Assembly: GCA_028274465.1 (NCBI GenBank)
Contig: CM051456.1
Coordinates: 112,273,397 to 112,337,396, forward strand
Length of the DNA stretch: 64,000 nt
DNA from: Plantago ovata
Taxonomy: Eukaryota; Streptophyta; Magnoliopsida; Lamiales; Plantaginaceae
Reading direction: 5' to 3'
Below, one piece after another: positions 36,030-48,642 of the stretch. The position numbers and the translations under genes were made by a program. Position 1 is the stretch's first letter, and the number at the start of each line of letters is the position of its first letter. Below the pieces are notes generated by a model that was given only the letters and a program-made list of their open reading frames with translations, was not told where the DNA came from and searched no databases.

Positions 36030-39000
36030 ATGTTTTCTATGTTTTCCTTTCTTCGTAAGCTCATCGTCAATGATGCGTAAGTTCTTACTCATTTCATTAT
36101 CAATCATCAAAGTATTTTCTGTTCAGTTTCTTGAGATTTTACTGATGGAAACTTTTCGAAATGTTTGTGTGTACTTCATGATTGTTCAGTGAGCAAGATA
36201 AGCCCAAACAGGAAGAGATACCGAGTTCTGTTACGCAGAGGAAAGATGAAGACAGAGTCGTCACGGGCTTACAGAATTTAGTTATCAAGACCAAGGAAAA
36301 AGAAAAACTACCAGGACTTGTTGATTTACAGAATTTAGTTATCAAGAAAGTGACTAAGGAAAAAGAAAAACTACCAGGACTTGTTGATTTGGTCTTTTGG
36401 TCCATATCTGATATAATGAACAAAGATTTATACAAGGACAAGGTCAGTTGTTTCTACTTCTCTATGTGCTTTAATCTGTTTAGTCCAATTTTTGCTCCAT
36501 TGGTAGAATTAAATTAAACTTCACATATAGGACTGTTGCATGTGTACTGTACTGTTTATATAGTTTGTGTAATTAATGTGTAGTATCATGTACAATATAC
36601 TGTATAGTGATTCATGTGCTAATTGACAGGTTAAGAGAATCCCCGTAGAATTTTCTTCTGTGGACCAATACTCGAAATCATTCATCGACCCACTTGTTGA
36701 AGAGACTCGTGCTGATTTGTTTTCTAAAATGACAACTTTATTTCATGCACCTTCTTGTGAAGTACTTGACGTTACAAGTGATGTGCCAGCTGAGGGATCG
36801 ACATACAAGTTTGCATTAGGACCGGGTGAATATGAACCTGTCATTGGGGATTTAATTGCGTTAACAGAGGTGAAGCCTAGATGCATTGATGACCTTGATA
36901 GGCCTAGATGGCCTTATCTTGTTGCTTTAGTTGAAGGAATGGAGGATGAGTATGGTAATGTTCCTGTGGTATGTTCGAAACCTGTCATGTTTGAGAAGAA
37001 GGGTAGAGCTAGTAAAAACTATTTGCAGTCCATCTTACGAATTTGACAACCAACATACGGATATGGAAGGCCTTGCATCCAGACTTGGAGGGTGGTAATT
37101 TGAAGCTCATGAAGTCTGTGCTAGTATCTAATCCGTCTGTACGTGAGATACACTGACCGACTATGTTTCTTCCATACTATGAATGTGTCTACAAATGGTT
37201 TACGTACGCCCTACTTGTTTGATCACTTTCTCTTCTTCTTTTTTTTTTTTTGTTTTTGTTTTTTTTTTTTTTTTTTTTTTGCATTAACTGCAGGTAGAGG
37301 AAAATTGTACTCTTTGTAGCTCAAATAAAGATGAGAGCATTCATTTGAAAAATTCAACGGACATGATCAACCCTCTCGGACTTGATATCTCTCAGAAAAC
37401 TGCAATTTTGAGCAGCATTGCGACTATAGAGTGTCATCACGAAAACAAGGTGAAGCTAATTTGGGGACCTCCAGGAACTGGGAAAACGAAAACAGTAGCT
37501 GCATTGTTATTTTGTCTCTTCAAGATGAAGTTCAGGACTTTGACATGTGCTCCTACTAATGTTGCCGTGTTAGGAGTGACCAAGAGGTTGATGAGCTTGT
37601 TGCGCGGTACACTGATATATGAGACGTATGGATTAGGTGATATAGTCTTGCTTGGAAATGGGGAGCGAATGAAGATCGATGATGACCTTGAAGACCTCTC
37701 TAATGTATATCTTGATCATCGCGTTTATATACTTGCTCAGTGTTTTGCTCCACTAACTGGGTGGAAAGGTAGTTTAGAGTCGATGATTAGCCTACTTGAT
37801 GATCCTGAGAATCAATATAGTTCGTCTTATCGAAAAGAAAGGGATGAAAATCAGGAAAATTCTGATATATGTGATGATGATGAGTTCTCCATTGAAGAGA
37901 TATCGCGAGGCTTGGGTGCTGAAGAAAGGAAGCACTGGAACAAGAAAAGCATTGATGATAAAAAGGAAAGAAGGAAGAGAAAATCGAGGTCCAAAATTGA
38001 TTCGGGGAAGGACAGATGTAGAGATGAAACACCAGGAACTCATGAAATTACTAACCTACGGTGGACTTTTGAGGAATACGTCATAACGACAATCAGAAAG
38101 CTAGGAAAGAAGCTGATGCTTTGCATAATAGGGATGTGCACACATATGCCTACTTCATATCTTTCAGTCCAGGTGCTAAAGAACATGATGCAAGTTCACG
38201 AAACGCTCCAAAAGTTATGTTCTCTGCTGAATAAGTTTGATGCTTCTGAAGATCTAAGACATGCTCTTAAAGGAAAATGGAGCACAAGTGCATCAAAACA
38301 ACTTACTATGTTCTTTCAGATAAGGTCACAATGCTTAGAGGAACTCAAACATCTACGCTCGATATTCTCAGTTCCAAAGTTCTTTGAGCATCACTTGATT
38401 CGGAGCTTTTGTATGAAAAATGCAAGCTTATTATTTTGCACAGCTTCAAGTTCTTCTAAGTTGCAGACAGAAGGAATGACACCAATTGAATTGGTGATAA
38501 TAGATGAAGCTGCACAACTAAAAGATTGTGAATCCTGGATGCCCTTACAGCTCTCTGGTCTCCGACATGCTATACTTGTTGGCGATGAGAAACAACTTCC
38601 AGCAATGGTTCAAAGCAAGGTTTGAAATGCATATTATTAATGTGCATATGTGCCTTCTTTTTTTTCCTGTTCATCAACAACTGTTTTGCATTTGCAGTTC
38701 TGCGAAAAAGCTGATTTCGGGAGGAGTTTATTTGAGAGGCTTGTGATTTTAAAACAAAGCAAACCACTTCTCAGTGTTCAATACAGGATGCATCCTTCAA
38801 TAAGCTTCTTTCCGAATAAGAAGTTCTATGGCGAAAAGATTAAGAATGGGCACAATGTCATGGGAAGAGCTTATGAGCGGCGATTCCTGAAAGGGAAAAT
38901 GTTTGGCTCCTATTCTTTCATAAATATACACTATGGGAAAGAGGACTTTGATGATAGCAATAGTTGGAAAACATGGTCGAGGTTTCTGTGGTTGCTGAAA

Positions 39001-40375
39001 TTGTATCTAAACTCTATGAAGGTACTTTTTCACCTAACCTGTCAACTTGTCATAATGTGAGTACAATAGTTTATCTTTCCTTGATCATGATTGTAACAAG
39101 ATCTATCTACTTTGTCCATAGAACATGCTCACTCAAAGCAAAAAGTCAGTGTTGGTTGCATATCACCATACAAAGCGCAAGTCCGTGCAATTCAGGAAAG
39201 ACTTGGAAGCACTTATAGTTCAGATGTAAATGCCATGTTTTCAGTCAATGTTCGGTCTGTTGATGGGTTTCAAGGTGGCGAAGAGGATGTGATAATCATA
39301 TCAACAGTTAGGTGCAATGGCAGTGGATCTGTCGGTTTCTTGTCTAATTTCCAGAGGACCAACGTTGCTTTAACACGGGCAAGGTAATTTCTAGGTTGGA
39401 TATGTTACCGCCTTTCCAATAAAACAGTCCAATGACTACATTTGCATGATTCTAGGCACTGTCTGTGGATATTGGGCAACGGTGCAACATTGTTAAGCAG
39501 CGGTACTGTCTGGAAGGAGTTAGTCGTGGATGCTAAGCAGAGGCGCAAATTCTTCAATGCGTATGAGGATAAGGGCTTGGCTTTGGCAATTGGCAATTCT
39601 TTACTTGACCTTAACCAACTTGATTCAGTATTTTGTACCGACTCCATCCTGTTCAGAACATCGAAGTGGAAGGTAACCTGTTCCGAAATGAGTTATGATT
39701 AGATTGCTTCGATGTACAACGTAATTCATAGTTAAGGCCTTAAGGTTCAGAGCATTCTCATTTACATTATTACATAAAGTTAACGTACTGTATAGTACTA
39801 ACTAAAAAATGCACATGATAAAGGTTGTGTTCTCAGATCAGTTTCAAGGGACCATGCCGCGATTACAGCAGTTGGGAGTTCACAAAGATGTCTCCGCTCT
39901 ATTGGTAAAGCTGTCAAATGGCTGGCGTCACCAGGTGGGCGCTAAAAGGCTTGACAACATGAAATGTGCTTCTTCGCAGCTCCTGGAGGTTTACGATGTC
40001 AAGAAGCCTCTAAAACTGATCTGGACCGTTCACATCCTGACTGATAAAAATAAACATACCCAAGTCATCAAAATCTGGGATGTACTGCCAGGATCAGAGA
40101 TACCGAAACTGGCAAAGACCCTCGACATCCTGCAGGTTGGAAACGACACTCCGGATTATGTGAATCGCTGTTTGAGCAAAAGAGTTGAGGGGTACGTAAA
40201 CATGCATGCTTGCTTATTAAACATCAATTCATATATATATATCAAAAGATGACTTCACTTTTTCATCCCATTGTTTAATTTCTGCAGGAACTTGACACTT
40301 CCTGTGACATGGCCGATGGATGCAAAGCTAGAGGCAGCTACTGCAACTTCCAGTAGAAGACGAATCGTGATTTAG
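36030..40375 (+). pseudogene. UPF1/SEN1-type (SF1B) helicase, array copy 2, two frameshifts
   Basis: Nine exons: 36030..36076, 36190..36442, 36630..37138, 37294..38619, 38698..39021, 39122..39383, 39456..39672, 39824..40191, 40288..40375. Restored length would be about 1,131 aa. Exon 4 (442 codons) is open and holds GPPGTGKTKT and [29 protein letters not shown] and VALTRAR follow. Compared with copy 1, one base is missing near 37,017 (AAAAAC against AAAAAGC) and one near 38,966 (GGAAAAC against GGAAAAAC). Exon 2 has an internal tandem duplication (36,271-36,390) repeating an LVIK...KEKEKLPGLVDL block. The breaks fall at different sites from those in copy 1, so either could be a real gene if the gaps are errors. 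Confidence 0.85.
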
Positions 40376-41091
40376 CCAGCAAACTCCGAAGATGGAGTGT
40401 TAGTGCAGCAGGATCATCAGTAAACAGCGATCCAAGCAACGAACTAATTAGGCCGATCCCCAAATTTCAAATGAAATATGTATGAACGTAATTATGATTG
40501 AATGACTTTTTTCGACACAGATACGTGATAACTTTTAGGTGTATCAGTGTTATGACCGAGCCTAACGGTCCAACCGCGGCCGGTTCCCTACTTTTTAAAT
40601 AACAGCGTTTTGAATTTGCTCATTAGCTGAAAATTCTAAAATCCTATTCTCAGTCTCCTCCACAGAGAATTCTTCTGGTGTGCAATTCCAATTTCCAATT
40701 TTCCAGGTATCAGTTTATCATCTTCTCTGCTTCCTCTTATTAGTCTTCTTCTTCTTCAAAGTATTAGTAATGTTTTAGCTGTTACTCTGTAAGAAATGTA
40801 TGAAGCTCCGAAATTACTGAAATTGAAATTTAGGTTTTCGTAATGGTAGGAACAACTGAACTCAACTCTCCGGCGCGGTGGTCGGCGGTCACGATTAGGT
40901 GTCTGTATGTCACTAAATTGCTGATTGTAGAACCATCGACGAATTGCATTTTACCTTTGCTTCCTAAGTACTTGTGAAGCCTTTAATTATTGCAATTTTT
41001 GCTAATACAGTGTTAAATGTTAATTATAGTTTAATTTATGAAACAGATTGGATTTGGAAGCTCAGTTACTTCAGGCTAGCGGTGATAAACA

Positions 41092-43257
41092 ATGGCAACT
41101 GGTGCAGGACTTGAGTCTCTTGTCGATCGTAAGTACTACTCTCTCACCATCATTGCCTGGTTCAGTGTGCTTTTGTGATTCAGAATCTAATTGATTATTT
41201 TTTACTGAGTCTAACTTGCACGAATTTTGTGAAATAAGAAACTAAGATAGTTGTAAATGGGATACGATAAAATGCCTCGCAAGTATCATGGGTTGTTAAT
41301 GTTACAGTCATGTATTTTGGTTGAGAATTCTACATGAGGATTGAGGAAGTATAGTTTAGCTCTGTGGAGATGTTTGTTCTTCTCCTTCATCTCTTAACTG
41401 CATGTGCGGCTTCACGTATGTTCTGGACATGCAATCACGGTTTAGTTGTTCCTTATGGTAAAAGTTTACATTTAACACCATGGAAAATTTTATCTTGGCG
41501 GTGTTCTTTACATAAACCTGTGTGCAAGGTGAAAGAAGATATATATGGAAATTTTATTTGCTATTGTTGCTTCCGTGTAAAGTAAAGTCCATTTGTGATT
41601 ACAGTGAAGTTCAACGCAGAAGCACCTACATGGAACGTGACCAATATACATATTATCTAAAGCAGACATTAATTGTAGTGTCAAAATTGGATCACTCATT
41701 GTTGCGAAACTACGTAATGTTCACTTGCTTCTTGTGGATATGATATATCTGTGTCTAGTTTCATTTATATCCTTTCTTTATTCGTTTATAACAATTAAAA
41801 AAAAACACCTTTATACTTTATTTGTAAGCTTCAGTATCCGTTCCACATCTTCCAGAATATGGATATAGTACCATTTTTCTCACAAATCCATTAAGAGACT
41901 TATGTTTGTGGTACTAAGTTAAAAGCATTAAGCAGAGTTTGAGATCCATCCAAAGTAGTTCAGAGTGGAAAGGATGACATTATTGCTTCCGATAATAGGT
42001 TTTGTTCCTTCTGTGTGGTTATTCTTTAAATTTGAACTCTGAAGTTCTAAACTTCCTTATATACCTGTAAGTTTCTACCCCTAACATATTATCCTTGTTG
42101 TTGCGGTTATCAGAAACAATTTCAATAATCACAAATGATGGGCGTAATATTGTGGTAAGTTTTTCTTTTTGGTTACGGTATATAAACTTGCATCAAGGAT
42201 TATATTTATGTGTTACGAATTTGTCTCCTGCAGGGAGTTCTGAAAGGTTTTGATCAGGCCACCAACATTATACTCGATGAGTCCCATGAACGTGTTTACT
42301 CCACCAAGGTCTGATCTCTCACAAACATCAAGAGTATATTTCAATAAATACATTATGTAAAAGTTTGTTTGTATACTTTTGTGACTTCCCTAATCGTTAT
42401 GTGTATGGGCTCATCCATTGGTAGAAGCTTTTGTACTTACGTTACTTGGAGTTGAAGCGTGAAATTTATGTCAGAGCATTGATGAAAATTGTTACTTGTT
42501 ATATACGTTCTGTTCTTCTCGTCTCCCTTTTCTCCCTTTATAGTGTATTGAAGCTTGATCTAATGATGCACTAGAAAGACTAACCTTAAGATGGAAGGTT
42601 TTTGTATAATTACAATGGAACATCTTTTAGGACAATTTGTTGCGTGTTGAATTGTGATGAGTGTCTTTAACCATGCGTTGTTATCCAATATCGTGTCTTT
42701 AGGATATTGTGTATCTGTTAGAATGGACCAACGTGACGCCGGTTCATGTTCAGTGAAGACTCTAGTTTAGCAGCTTATTGTGTTGGTAGTCTGTGTACGT
42801 GTGGCAAGCTGGCAGCACACAATGAGCATGCACTTTTAGTCCTGACTCTGGTGAATTATTTTCTCAACTGTCATACCTCATACCTGTGCCAACACTCTTT
42901 TTGTTTTGGTCACTAGTACCAACACCTTTTGGCTCTTGCAAACGTTGCAATCACTCATTTGCTGATAGAATTGTTTTCTCATTGCAGGAAGGCGTTCAAC
43001 AACTTGTCTTGGGACTTTACATCATTCGAGGCGATAACATGTATGACAGTCCCATACTCTCATTTTCGGTTGCAATCCATCATCAACTAAGTCATCTTTA
43101 TATATCTTAATAATTAGATTATTGGTCTTGCATTGCATAATCGATTGGCCTGTTTCACTTCTGTAGAAGCATTGTTGGAGAGATAGATGAAGAGCGTGAC
43201 GAACAGCTGGATCTCTCCAAACTCAGGGCTCATCCTTTAAAGCCAGTCATCCATTGA
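41092..43257 (+). CDS. LSM8: U6 snRNA-associated Sm-like protein LSM8, 5 exons, 98 aa
   Basis: Exons join(41092..41128, 42114..42154, 42234..42308, 42988..43040, 43167..43257) total 297 bases with consistent phases. The product starts MATGAGLESLVD. The Sm1 motif (ITNDGRNIVGVLKGFDQATN) and the Sm2 region (VLGLYIIRGDNI-like) are complete, and the tail ends LRAHPLKPVIH. LSM8 defines the nuclear LSM2-8 ring that binds the U6 snRNA 3' end and acts in pre-mRNA splicing. The length equals that of the Arabidopsis protein (At1g65700). The transcribed leader begins somewhere after 40,600. It lies downstream of, and in the same direction as, helicase copy 2, and faces the NHL6-like gene. Confidence 0.96.
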
Positions 43258-43867
43258 TTTTGGAACGTCCTGGGATCATTTGCAATGTCTGCGAACTGTG
43301 TCTAGATTGGGTGATAGAACAATGCAAACTGGTTAGTTATCAAGACAAAGGTTACATCTTAGGTACTTTCTGTACGTACCTATGTTGTATTGTATGCTAC
43401 TAACTCAGAATTTGATTGACCTTGTTGGTTAATTACCTGCCAGAATTTGAGCGGTACAACCGTACAACAGAAAAGAAGTGGCCTCTAACTTCTATGAACC
43501 GACATGCTCATCTCTGAACCAGGTTTTGTGCTCAAGAGTTCTTGAACTTGTTTGTTTTATGAAGTTGGCGTGTTTTTTAGATTAAGATACTAGATTTTCA
43601 TTGATTTGAAGTAAGTACCATTGAAGAAGAGATTATCATATTGTTATAGTTTAAGTTGAAATACGCAGATAAATAGGGCCCAAAAGGTGAAAATCATAAA
43701 TTTGAAGGAAAATGTACCATCGTATAAACTATAGGTAAAAAAAATATGGCTCATGCCCAGTATAAGTATCATCAGGAGGGCATTACAATACACATAGCTC
43801 TCCACTTATTTACCCAAATAACTCATAAAAATCACATAACAGAAATCAAGAAATATAGTCAAAAGAA

Positions 43868-44626
43868 TTAAAGCCTAAACCTGAAGCTACACCTGCTATC
43901 ACTAACCCTGATGACATTATCCTGAGCCAAACTATTAGCCCTCAAACTGCACCTCACCAAGAAATTCCATCTCGTCAGCCTCAGCCTCCCAAGCCTTATC
44001 CTCACCGGGACCCTAGTCCGTATATCCAGTGGAATTCCACCGCTCTGCTGGTCCGTCTGCACCGACTGCAGCAAGCCAGCAGCATCCTGTGTTTGCCCTG
44101 GAATTACAAGGCTCAGCGCAGTCGTGTTCCTATGCCCCTGGTAGAAAACCGGCAATGGACCCTCCGCAAGTTCTGTTCCTCTATACAACACACTCAGATG
44201 GCTCCCGCGTAGATAATATATTCCTATCCTCGTGTTGGGATTTCTTGCAGTTATGTTGACCGTAAACGTCGCTGACAAGCTGTTGTCAGTTCCGAAACTG
44301 AACTGCGTGATTCGCATGGAGTCGACAGAGTAGTCTGGTATCCTTGGCTGGAAGCCAAAGTATATGATAGCTGCTAAGATCCCCAGGAGCAGGAGTGGGA
44401 CTAGGATAAGGCATAGAGTCCAACATATGCACCTCTTGCAGCAACTCCTCTTCTTTGGCGGTTTGATGGGTGCGTAGGGGATAGTTCTGGTTATGGGAGG
44501 TGGGTGGTTCCGGTCAGGGTCACCCTGATCCGAGCGAGACGAGTCACGGCTCACGAGCGGAGCGGTGGGTTTCATGGGTGGAGCTTCAGGGTCCTGAACT
44601 GGATGGACTCTTAGATGATCTGCCAT
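43868..44626 (-). CDS. NHL6: NDR1/HIN1-like (LEA_2) protein NHL6-like, single exon, 252 aa
   Basis: The start chosen is the ATG at 44,624-44,626, because MADHLRVHPVQDPEAPP matches NHL6 proteins. An in-frame ATG 15 codons earlier adds an unrelated leader. A Pro-rich cytosolic region leads to a Cys-rich stop (RSCCKRC) and a membrane span at about residues 68-91. The LEA_2/WHy domain follows, with ITARNPNTRIGIYY, FYQGHRNTT, and a C-terminal FLVRC...SRCSFRFRL. NHL proteins are plasma-membrane proteins linked to pathogen response and, for NHL6, ABA and osmotic stress. It is intact and convergent with LSM8. Its Arabidopsis counterpart is At1g65690. Confidence 0.93.
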   Translation of the reverse strand: MADHLRVHPVQDPEAPPMKPTAPLVSRDSSRSDQGDPDRNHPPPITRTIPYAPIKPPKKRSCCKRCICWTLCLILVPLLLLGILAAIIYFGFQPRIPDYSVDSMRITQFSFGTDNSLSATFTVNITARNPNTRIGIYYLRGSHLSVLYRGTELAEGPLPVFYQGHRNTTALSLVIPGQTQDAAGLLQSVQTDQQSGGIPLDIRTRVPVRIRLGRLRLTRWNFLVRCSLRANSLAQDNVIRVSDSRCSFRFRL

Positions 44627-47094
44627 TGTAGAGAATACCAGTGGGAAACGAAGAAATATGGAGTATAGCAAAAAGGATTGAATGAGTCCCTTTTCTTGGG
44701 TTCTTTGTTAGGTTTATACTTATTAAGGAGTTGATTATGGAGTTGGTTTTCAAAAGTATCTGCTGAGGTAGAGTCATATATATAATGGTTTTGGTGGGGA
44801 AGTTTCCTTTACTTGACTTTAAGGAGAGTAGGGTGAATAGTCACCGTCACATGCTTTGCCTAGTTATGAAAATTATGGTACAAGTTCGATCTCTCTTTTT
44901 CAGTTAGCAACAACAATTGCAGGTTCTTTATGATTTTTAATGGTCAAATATAGAAGAAGCGTGTTTAATTTACTTTGCACACATCATAATTCATAAGTTT
45001 GTATTATTCTTTACTTCAAGATCGAATTTGCTTAGTTGACGGGAGCTCAAATTAATGCAAAAGTATGTGTAAGCAAACAAAAGTTTGACGACAAACCAAC
45101 ACATAATATGTTTTTGAAATATTAAGTTATGCAAGGAGACCGTTATTGTGTTGAAACTTGGAAGGATATATACTTATTTGATTTGAGTATATCCAACAAT
45201 TTTGAACCAACCGTTCGATGTCGTAGATTTATGTCCATGTTATAATAATTCAGTCTGTACATTGAATTTTTAACGTTCGGTTTATTGATTTTTTAACCTC
45301 GGATCACCGATTAATCCTAAACGGTAGTGAAAAAGTTATAAATAAAAACATATTATAATCATTGTATTTTCATAATAGATTTTTATTAATAAATTTTTAG
45401 TACCGTTTACGATTAATAAGTAGTACTAGTAGTTAAATGGAGTAAAATAAATCATCAAATCAAAAGTAAATAATTTATTGAAAGAGGTAGTTTGTTTTGG
45501 TAGGTCACCGTTTCAGCAGAGAAAATGTTGCAGGTTTTATGTTCCAAATCCTGTTCACATCATACTTGTATACTGTGCAATTTAAATAACACGGGTATAA
45601 CATGATAATTATAATATTACTAATTATTATTACCGAATTAAGAATAGAGTAGGTTTCACTATGAAATCTCTTTTAGTTTATTTTGGACGGGTATTAAGAA
45701 TCGAGTCAATTCATGTTTAAAAATAATTGTTTGTTTTGTATTTTCGGGAGCTTTTCTTATACTTATACTCTTTATACTCTTTGTTATGCGTTTTATCAAT
45801 AAATTTTACCTCTTAAAAAAATGAAGAGAAAGTAGAGAAGTTCAATTAATTGCAAAAATAGTGTTGATGAAATAGAGATCGAGACTGGACTTTAACGGAA
45901 TTAGTAAAATATAGTGGCAAAATGAAACATTTGAAACGGAAAAGAATTAATAATAAAAATAGAGTGCAGTCATTGGTGCTTGTAGGCCTACCGGCTACCC
46001 CTATCCTCATAGTGGTTTATTATCGTATTAATTTGTTAAGGACGGGGCGGAAGCACTTGCCATAATGGAGAAAAATCTCCTCTTTAGCTTTCCGCATTCA
46101 ACTAATTAAGTTATGCTCAACTAACTAAGTTATGCAAAGTTAACCAAATTATCCATTGTAGTTCAATTAAGGCAAAATTTACTAAAAATGTTTATGATTC
46201 TCATGCTTGAAATATTGCTAAATTTAAGAAAAGTCCGAGTTTAAAATCTTCTCCGTGTTAGATAAACGATAAAAAGGTTGTTAACTAAATCGTAGACGTT
46301 TAAGGTGATTGTAACCGAATGATGAGTTGAAACACCCCTAACGGGTAATGTAAGGTGTTGCAGTGGAAGGGAGCTGAAGTGGTGAAGGAGAGGTGCAGGG
46401 TTCGATCACCATTAGAGATTTAAGGTGGGGTGTTAAGTTCTAAGGTGGTTTCAAATTTTTGTATAAAATTAACTTAGAAGTAGTTATAATATTTTTCATT
46501 TAAAAAGAAAACACTCCTAACCAAAACCAAAAGATCATTTGTTCAATTTTTACTTTGTTTTCTTGAATGGAGTTTCAACTCAAAGATAGACGGGAGGAAA
46601 GAAAGAAAAAAGTAGTATTATTAGTTGATGAAGTTTTCCTGGTAGGTTAATAACTTGATGTATCTACAACTAATAATCGTTACCATTTCTTCTTCCATAT
46701 ATATTAATTACTACTCCATTATTTATATTTTTATGCGTTTCATATGAGGAAGCTTCTGATTTCTGATGGTTATTATAGGGAGCAGTCAAACTAATTAGTT
46801 TATAATAATGACGTGAGAATGAAGGCAATTTTGCAATAGACTTTTTCTTGGGTGGAAAAAACGGATCAAACCTGTGTTAATTAAGCGTGTGATGTGATTA
46901 TGAGATGACAAAACGCGTGTGTCGTGTAATTGACTTCTTCAATCTGGGTACTCTGGTCGGGTCATTCTTGGGGTCGGGGCTGTCTCATTGGCACGCAGGG
47001 CAAATTATCAGTATGCTCCATCCATGGTTGGGTTCAAAAAAGTGAATAAAAGAAAAAAGAAAAAAGTAGTGAACGATCTCTCCTGATCGATCAC
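44627..47094. other. Intergenic, upstream of the NHL6-like gene
   Basis: This is the NHL6 promoter side, then AT-rich sequence without a coding frame. A stretch near 46,336-46,450 contains GGTTCGATCACC, close to an RNA polymerase III B-box, and may be a SINE fragment. No intact A-box plus B-box pair was confirmed. Confidence 0.4.
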
Positions 47095-47171
47095 AAGCCA
47101 CTCTCCAATATTGAGAGTGGCTTCAATTTAACCAATAGGAAGGGGACATATATTCCCTTCCTATTGGTTAA
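47095..47171. repeat. Two adjacent perfect hairpins
   Basis: Arms 47,095-47,105 and 47,113-47,123 (AAGCCACTCTC) pair perfectly across a 7-base loop. Arms 47,128-47,144 and 47,155-47,171 (TTAACCAATAGGAAGGG) also pair perfectly around a 10-base loop. This may be the core of a small fold-back element. Confidence 0.75.
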
Positions 47172-47739
47172 CGTATTCGTGAAGAAGTATTGTAATATTT
47201 GAATTTATTTTGTTCGAATTTGTACTTTTTTCTTAATGTTCAACTGATATTTAACTTTCTTTTTTTTTCATTAATCTAAATACAATGTGTTTTAAATATA
47301 GTTAATTATAATATTTAATTATTATATATAAAGTAATAATAATAATAATAATAAAATGTTATATTAATTGAACTGGTTGGATGAGTGGTGATCACAGATA
47401 AATGATGTTTTATTGTTGTGAGTGGGTTAGTTGGAAGATGGGTATGTTGTATTAGAGAAAAATTAATTTTTTAATTGAAAGAGTGGGTGAGTGATGATAA
47501 TCATTATCTAACTGAATGTGGGTGTGTGGCATTTAAAGATGGCCGGTGAAAGGGTATCTCGAAATCAAAGTTAGGAGGATGACAAAATTATTTTGATGGT
47601 GAAACGGGATCTCGAAAAACAAGGATTATTTTTAGAGTTCACAAAAAAGAGGTGCAAAACTTGAAAAATTATAAATATTACATATAAATTTTACTTTAAA
47701 AAATTTTACTTTAGAGTTTTAGTACGCCAAGATCTAAAT
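47172..47739. other. AT-rich spacer, nothing recognised
   Basis: Contains a short AAT microsatellite near 47,336-47,354. No coding signal was seen. Confidence 0.4.
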
Positions 47740-48240
47740 TGTTCTTCACTCTAGAGCCCCACAGAATAAGAAGACAAATTCCCTGTGGGCTGGTATAGAG
47801 GCGCTAGAGAGTCTAGGTGGTAAACTCTATCGAGCAGACCCCGAATAGTTGTTCCCTGGAAAAAAAAGAGTCCTTTCTGTTATCGATTGCATATGCACGT
47901 ATCCTTGTTCCATTATAAGCTCACTTCGAATCATTCGGAGCTACATGCGCCCCTAATGATTGGTCTAGTTTTGCCTCTCTTAGGTCATTTAATAGCTCTA
48001 TAGCTAGAACTGGAAGCGGTTCTATAAGAATTCGACAAATTGTGTCGCTCAAAGGGTTCTTCACTCTAGAGCAGGGGGTAGGATTCTGAGTCCTATCTCC
48101 ACGACCAGCTTGGGGCATGGTATTTGTGCGTTCACCCATATTGGCAAAACTGTACTTGAACACCGGTTTAGTTTACGTCTAAAACGAGATTCAGGCGACG
48201 CCCTCTACCCCCTCCCTCGGACGCCGCTTGAGTTCACCCC
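47740..48240. other. Organelle-like, GC-richer patch of unknown origin
   Basis: Base composition rises sharply against its AT-rich neighbours, and the text resembles plant mitochondrial intergenic DNA. An 80-codon minus-strand frame (47,921-48,163; MGERTNTMPQAGRGDRTQ) has no recognised domain. A motif GTTCTTCACTCTAGAGC occurs twice (near 47,741 and 48,056). Origin by transfer from an organelle is inference. Confidence 0.3.
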
Positions 48241-48642
48241 ATGACCAGACGGCACAACCCATTCCAAGGCCCATCTTGCTCACTTCTACTCTTTAGTTTT
48301 TTTTTTTTTGTTTTTTTTTTAAGTTGTAACCTTTCTCGAGCCTCTTTTATGCTACGTGTGCTTAATGAAATCTTTTTAGCCAATTCTAAGGCCCATGTTA
48401 CTCACTACTATTCTTTGCATAGTTGTACATCTTTTACATTAAATTATGAATATACAAAATTAGAGACATATCTCTTGCAAAGGTTCCCGCTGGGTCAATT
48501 CCTCCTTGAATGGAGCTACCTAAATCGTTAGTTGTCTTCCAGATCGGCCAAATCCGATGTCCTCTAGTCATGGAGCCGCTCAAGTCGTTGAGTACCGCAC
48601 GGAGCGATATAATCCGAGAAAGATCTCATCATATGTCTATAT

